This document shows positions 6,743 through 8,494 of a DNA stretch of 8,494 nt, piece after piece. The stretch is from NCBI GenBank assembly GCA_964518635.1, contig CAZFGK010000047.1, positions 1 through 8,494 on the forward strand, written 5' to 3'. A program made the translations under genes and the position numbers. This DNA comes from CAZFGK01 sp964518635 (GTDB taxonomy: Bacteria; Zixibacteria; MSB-5A5; GN15; FEB-12). Within the stretch, counting starts at the first letter, position 1, and every line of letters begins with the position of its first letter. Below the pieces are notes generated by a model, which did not search any database, was not told the origin of the DNA, and saw nothing but the letters and a program-made list of their open reading frames with translations.

Positions 6743-7885
6743 ATGCGATTGATAAGGCTATTGATCACATTGACAATAAGCAGTCTGTTCATGACAGCTA
6801 CTCCATACTGTCAAACGAGAAGCTTTCAATCAGCTGACGAACTCTCCGAATGGACGACTTACTACTATATCCACAATGATTACTCACGAATTCCAGAGTA
6901 TCTCACCTGGCATCAAACTTCAAAAATACTCGATGATAAGAAACATGCATTACAGCCTATGAGTGCACTTCTTGCAGTCATATTTTCCGATCATCCAGAG
7001 TTGGTAGAAAATTGGCTGAAAGGGGTTGAAGCCTCCGGCAATCTGAAAGAAGCAATCAAGATTGCTCTCCAGATGTCTGGGCAAAAAACTCTAATCAACG
7101 AAATCTACGGCGAAACCCAAAGTAACCAGCTTTTCAAGGACACGAGCTTGCTAACCATGCCTGTTCTCCGTGGGGGAGACCTCGATATGATGTGGGGGGC
7201 GTTTATGGCGTCAGGAGATACCAAGTATGTAAGCAGGATTATTGATATCCTGGATTACTCAGTAGCTCTCACCGGGGATCAAACACTCGACGCAGCTACC
7301 AGACAAAGCGCTATCTGGTCTCTTGCAAGTAATATGAGGCAGCATGAATTGGTACACCGATGCATCATGAGTGAAATTGCAAACAGAAAAGGTGAGCTTC
7401 AGAAACTCCTAATCACAATCGAAAATGAGAAAATGAAGTATGCTAATGCTTTTCCTAGTAAGGATGGAGAGTTCTCTGGCATGCTCATGATTACGGATGA
7501 GAGTGAACTCTCAGAGTATCAGAAGCCATCAAACAAGGGAATGTATTTCAACGAAAAAGAAACCGCCAAACGAGGGGACGTGATTGCCGTCAAAGTCATC
7601 TTCGGTGGCATGCAGCTGAGGGAAGACTTGTCTTGTGATGTGACGTATGACCTCAAAGTGCTCGACCCCAAAGGGAAAGTGTATGACAATACAGATCTGA
7701 AAGACCTTGTTGTAATGCAAATGAAGCAACCGACACGGTTAGCAGTGTTTGACAGCAGAGATTACATCACCATTCGATTCGAGCCTGAGGACAAGCTCGG
7801 AACGTACAAGTTCATCGCCAAGATCAAGGATAATGTCGGGGGGAGAACACTATCCATAACCGAAGAGATAAAGCTAATCAAATAG
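6743..7885 (+). CDS. Exported protein of unknown function, helical N-terminal half and Ig-like C-terminal half
   Basis: The protein has 380 residues and a clear signal sequence (MRLIRLLITL start, hydrophobic to about 19), so it should be periplasmic or secreted; Cys23 is not in a good lipobox. Residues about 30-230 look mainly helical, with FSDHPELVENWLKG (81-94), DMMWGAFMASGDTKYVSRIIDIL (148-170) and AIWSLASNMRQHELV (190-204). This is reminiscent of uncharacterised proteins in other Gram-negative bacteria, but I cannot name the family. Residues about 270-380 look like one beta-sandwich: RGDVIAVKVIF (277-287), YDLKVLDPKGKVYDN (302-316), ITIRFEPEDKLGTYKF (342-357) and IKDNVGG (361-367). Two sampled 60-base lines hold 24 and 26 G+C, against 30 in a sampled line of the previous gene, so its composition is shifted towards AT, a possible sign of separate origin. 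A REP-like palindrome begins 15 bases past the stop. Confidence 0.85.
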   Translation: MRLIRLLITLTISSLFMTATPYCQTRSFQSADELSEWTTYYYIHNDYSRIPEYLTWHQTSKILDDKKHALQPMSALLAVIFSDHPELVENWLKGVEASGNLKEAIKIALQMSGQKTLINEIYGETQSNQLFKDTSLLTMPVLRGGDLDMMWGAFMASGDTKYVSRIIDILDYSVALTGDQTLDAATRQSAIWSLASNMRQHELVHRCIMSEIANRKGELQKLLITIENEKMKYANAFPSKDGEFSGMLMITDESELSEYQKPSNKGMYFNEKETAKRGDVIAVKVIFGGMQLREDLSCDVTYDLKVLDPKGKVYDNTDLKDLVVMQMKQPTRLAVFDSRDYITIRFEPEDKLGTYKFIAKIKDNVGGRTLSITEEIKLIK

Positions 7886-7900
7886 ATTAGCTCTTACTGG

Positions 7901-7940
7901 ACTGGTGGCCCTGATCACCAGATCAGGGTTCCTGCTTCTT
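7901..7940 (+). repeat. REP-like palindromic repeat, copy 1
   Basis: This 40-base unit matches 8031-8070 at 37 of 40 positions. Its core is a perfect 8-base inverted repeat, CCCTGATC (7909-7916) and GATCAGGG (7921-7928), around an ACCA loop; G-T wobble pairs at the foot could lengthen it to ten in RNA. GTGG (7905-7908) directly precedes the stem, like the short GTAG/GTGG-type tetranucleotide at the foot of REP elements mobilised by RAYT transposases. It sits 15 bases beyond the previous stop and could also shape the 3' end of that mRNA. Confidence 0.72.
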
Positions 7941-8030
7941 TGCCTGGGTGGCGCATCCCTTTAGGGGCCGTTGAAAAAGTCCTTCTTTCTTCGCGTTGTG
8001 GTTGTTTGAATAGGGTATGCAGACAAAACG
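7941..8030. other. Spacer between the two REP-like palindromes
   Basis: These 90 bases contain no plausible gene. Visible structure is limited to a weak CCC-TTTA-GGG hairpin (7957-7966) followed by GTTGAAAAAGTCC (7970-7982). With one palindrome it makes up an exact 130-base period and may be part of a larger composite repeat. Confidence 0.4.
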
Positions 8031-8070
8031 ACCGGTGGCCCTGATCACCAGATCAGGGTTCCCGCATCTT
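8031..8070 (+). repeat. REP-like palindromic repeat, copy 2, overlapping the transposase remnant's 3' end
   Basis: Same unit and orientation as 7901-7940, with three differences (its third, 33rd and 36th bases). The stem is CCCTGATC (8039-8046) and GATCAGGG (8051-8058), again with an ACCA loop and GTGG at 8035-8038. On the minus strand the right half encodes the last residues of the transposase remnant, and the left arm and loop contain its TGA stop (8045-8047). Confidence 0.74.
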
Positions 8071-8443
8071 CAAGCTCCACTTGATCAATTTCGATCCCTG
8101 TTTCTCTCAACCCCACATACCTTCTCGCGCTCGACCATTTCCAATCTGTGGCGTTTAAAACCAATCCCGCATCAGCAAGAATTGTCCTAGTCGTGACCGA
8201 CTTGAAAGATTTGATTAAATTCATGAGGGTCAAGTGAATCGGTCGCACGAGCACAAGATGGACATGCGTGAGCATGATGACATAGCGAAGAATTGTGACT
8301 GCGAAGTGCTTGCGCATGCCGTCGATCCCCCATTGGACGATGCACTTTGCTGCTGCATGGTCTAAATGCGGTTGGCGACGATACGTGGAGAAAGTGACGA
8401 AACTGGCATGCCCGAGATGATCATAGTGACGAGGGTTTGACAT
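8045..8443 (-). pseudogene. REP-associated tyrosine transposase (RAYT, IS200-like Y1 family), internally deleted
   Basis: RAYTs are HUH endonucleases that nick single-stranded DNA at REP hairpins with a catalytic tyrosine. The open frame is 132 residues, against roughly 160-230 in the family. The N-terminal part is good: FVTFSTYRRQPHL (15-27), RYVIMLTHVHLVLVRP (53-68, with the metal-binding H60-V-H62) and LIKSFKSVTTRTIL (76-89). The sequence then jumps straight to AGLVLNATDWKWSSARRYVGL (92-112), which normally follows a stretch of about 40-50 residues holding the W-Q-x-x-Y-D and N-P-V motifs. The catalytic tyrosine is therefore missing although the frame is kept. The apparent junction is near 8168-8182. 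No Shine-Dalgarno precedes the ATG at 8443. The last codons and stop lie in the REP-like repeat. The family call is by motif; loss of activity is inferred. Confidence 0.8.
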
Positions 8444-8460
8444 GGAAGAAACATATGGCG

Positions 8461-8493
8461 ATGCACTGTCAGGATCTGTCAGTGAAAATGCAT
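8461..8493. repeat. Imperfect palindrome upstream of the transposase remnant
   Basis: ATGCA (8461-8465) and TGCAT (8489-8493) are inverted, as are CACTG (8464-8468) and CAGTG (8480-8484). Inside is a direct repeat of CTGTCAG (8466-8472 and 8476-8482). The sequence differs from the two REP-like units and runs to the window edge, so its true extent is unknown. It could be the other boundary of the element or chance. Confidence 0.2.
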
Positions 8494-8494
8494 G

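Noticed and set aside
7901..8070. CRISPR array
   Set aside because: Only two repeat copies, each a strong palindrome, separated by 90 bases, with no cas gene; REP-like elements explain it better.

Overview
The window looks like a chromosomal segment from a Gram-negative, moderate-GC bacterium. The evidence is a lipoprotein-type signal, an OmpA-family protein with thrombospondin type 3 repeats, and a cell-wall sugar recycling kinase. The combination of a SpoIID/LytB lipoprotein, a TSP3-OmpA protein and REP-like palindromes with a RAYT remnant would fit an FCB-type or candidate-phylum lineage such as Zixibacteria. That placement is a low-confidence inference, since there is no rRNA or marker gene here.

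Region 1 (1-3630, + strand) is a tightly packed four-gene unit. It begins with the 3' part of anmK (anhydro-N-acetylmuramic acid kinase, cut by the window start). anmK overlaps by an ATGA the start of a SpoIID/LytB-domain lipoprotein. One base later comes an OmpA-like protein with four TSP3 calcium-binding repeats. Fifteen bases after that lies a 2H-phosphoesterase-like (2'-5' RNA ligase/LigT-type) protein with altered HxT motifs. The first three genes make a coherent peptidoglycan theme: SpoIID-type lytic transglycosylases release 1,6-anhydroMurNAc ends, AnmK phosphorylates anhydroMurNAc for reuse, and OmpA domains bind peptidoglycan. A hairpin at 3651-3684 probably ends the unit.

Region 2 (3811-6667, + strand) holds a WbuB-like family 4 glycosyltransferase. 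It is followed by a long class V aminotransferase-fold enzyme of the cysteine desulfurase/selenocysteine lyase type. A perfect TATAAT lies only 5 bases before the first ATG of the second gene, which suggests a leaderless transcript.

Region 3 (6668-7885, + strand) carries one secreted or periplasmic protein of unknown function, with a helical N-terminal half and an Ig-like beta C-terminal half. It is visibly more AT-rich than its neighbours and has a strong ribosome binding site.

Region 4 (7886-8494) is a small mobile-element scar. Two near-identical 40-base REP-like palindromes lie in the same orientation exactly 130 bases apart. Next to them, on the minus strand, is a shortened REP-associated tyrosine transposase that keeps its HUH histidines but lacks the segment carrying the catalytic tyrosine. 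Its stop codon lies inside the second palindrome.

The clearest candidates for something unusual are the REP pair with its disabled transposase, the coupling of anmK with a SpoIID-type enzyme, and the 2H protein with both HxT motifs altered.
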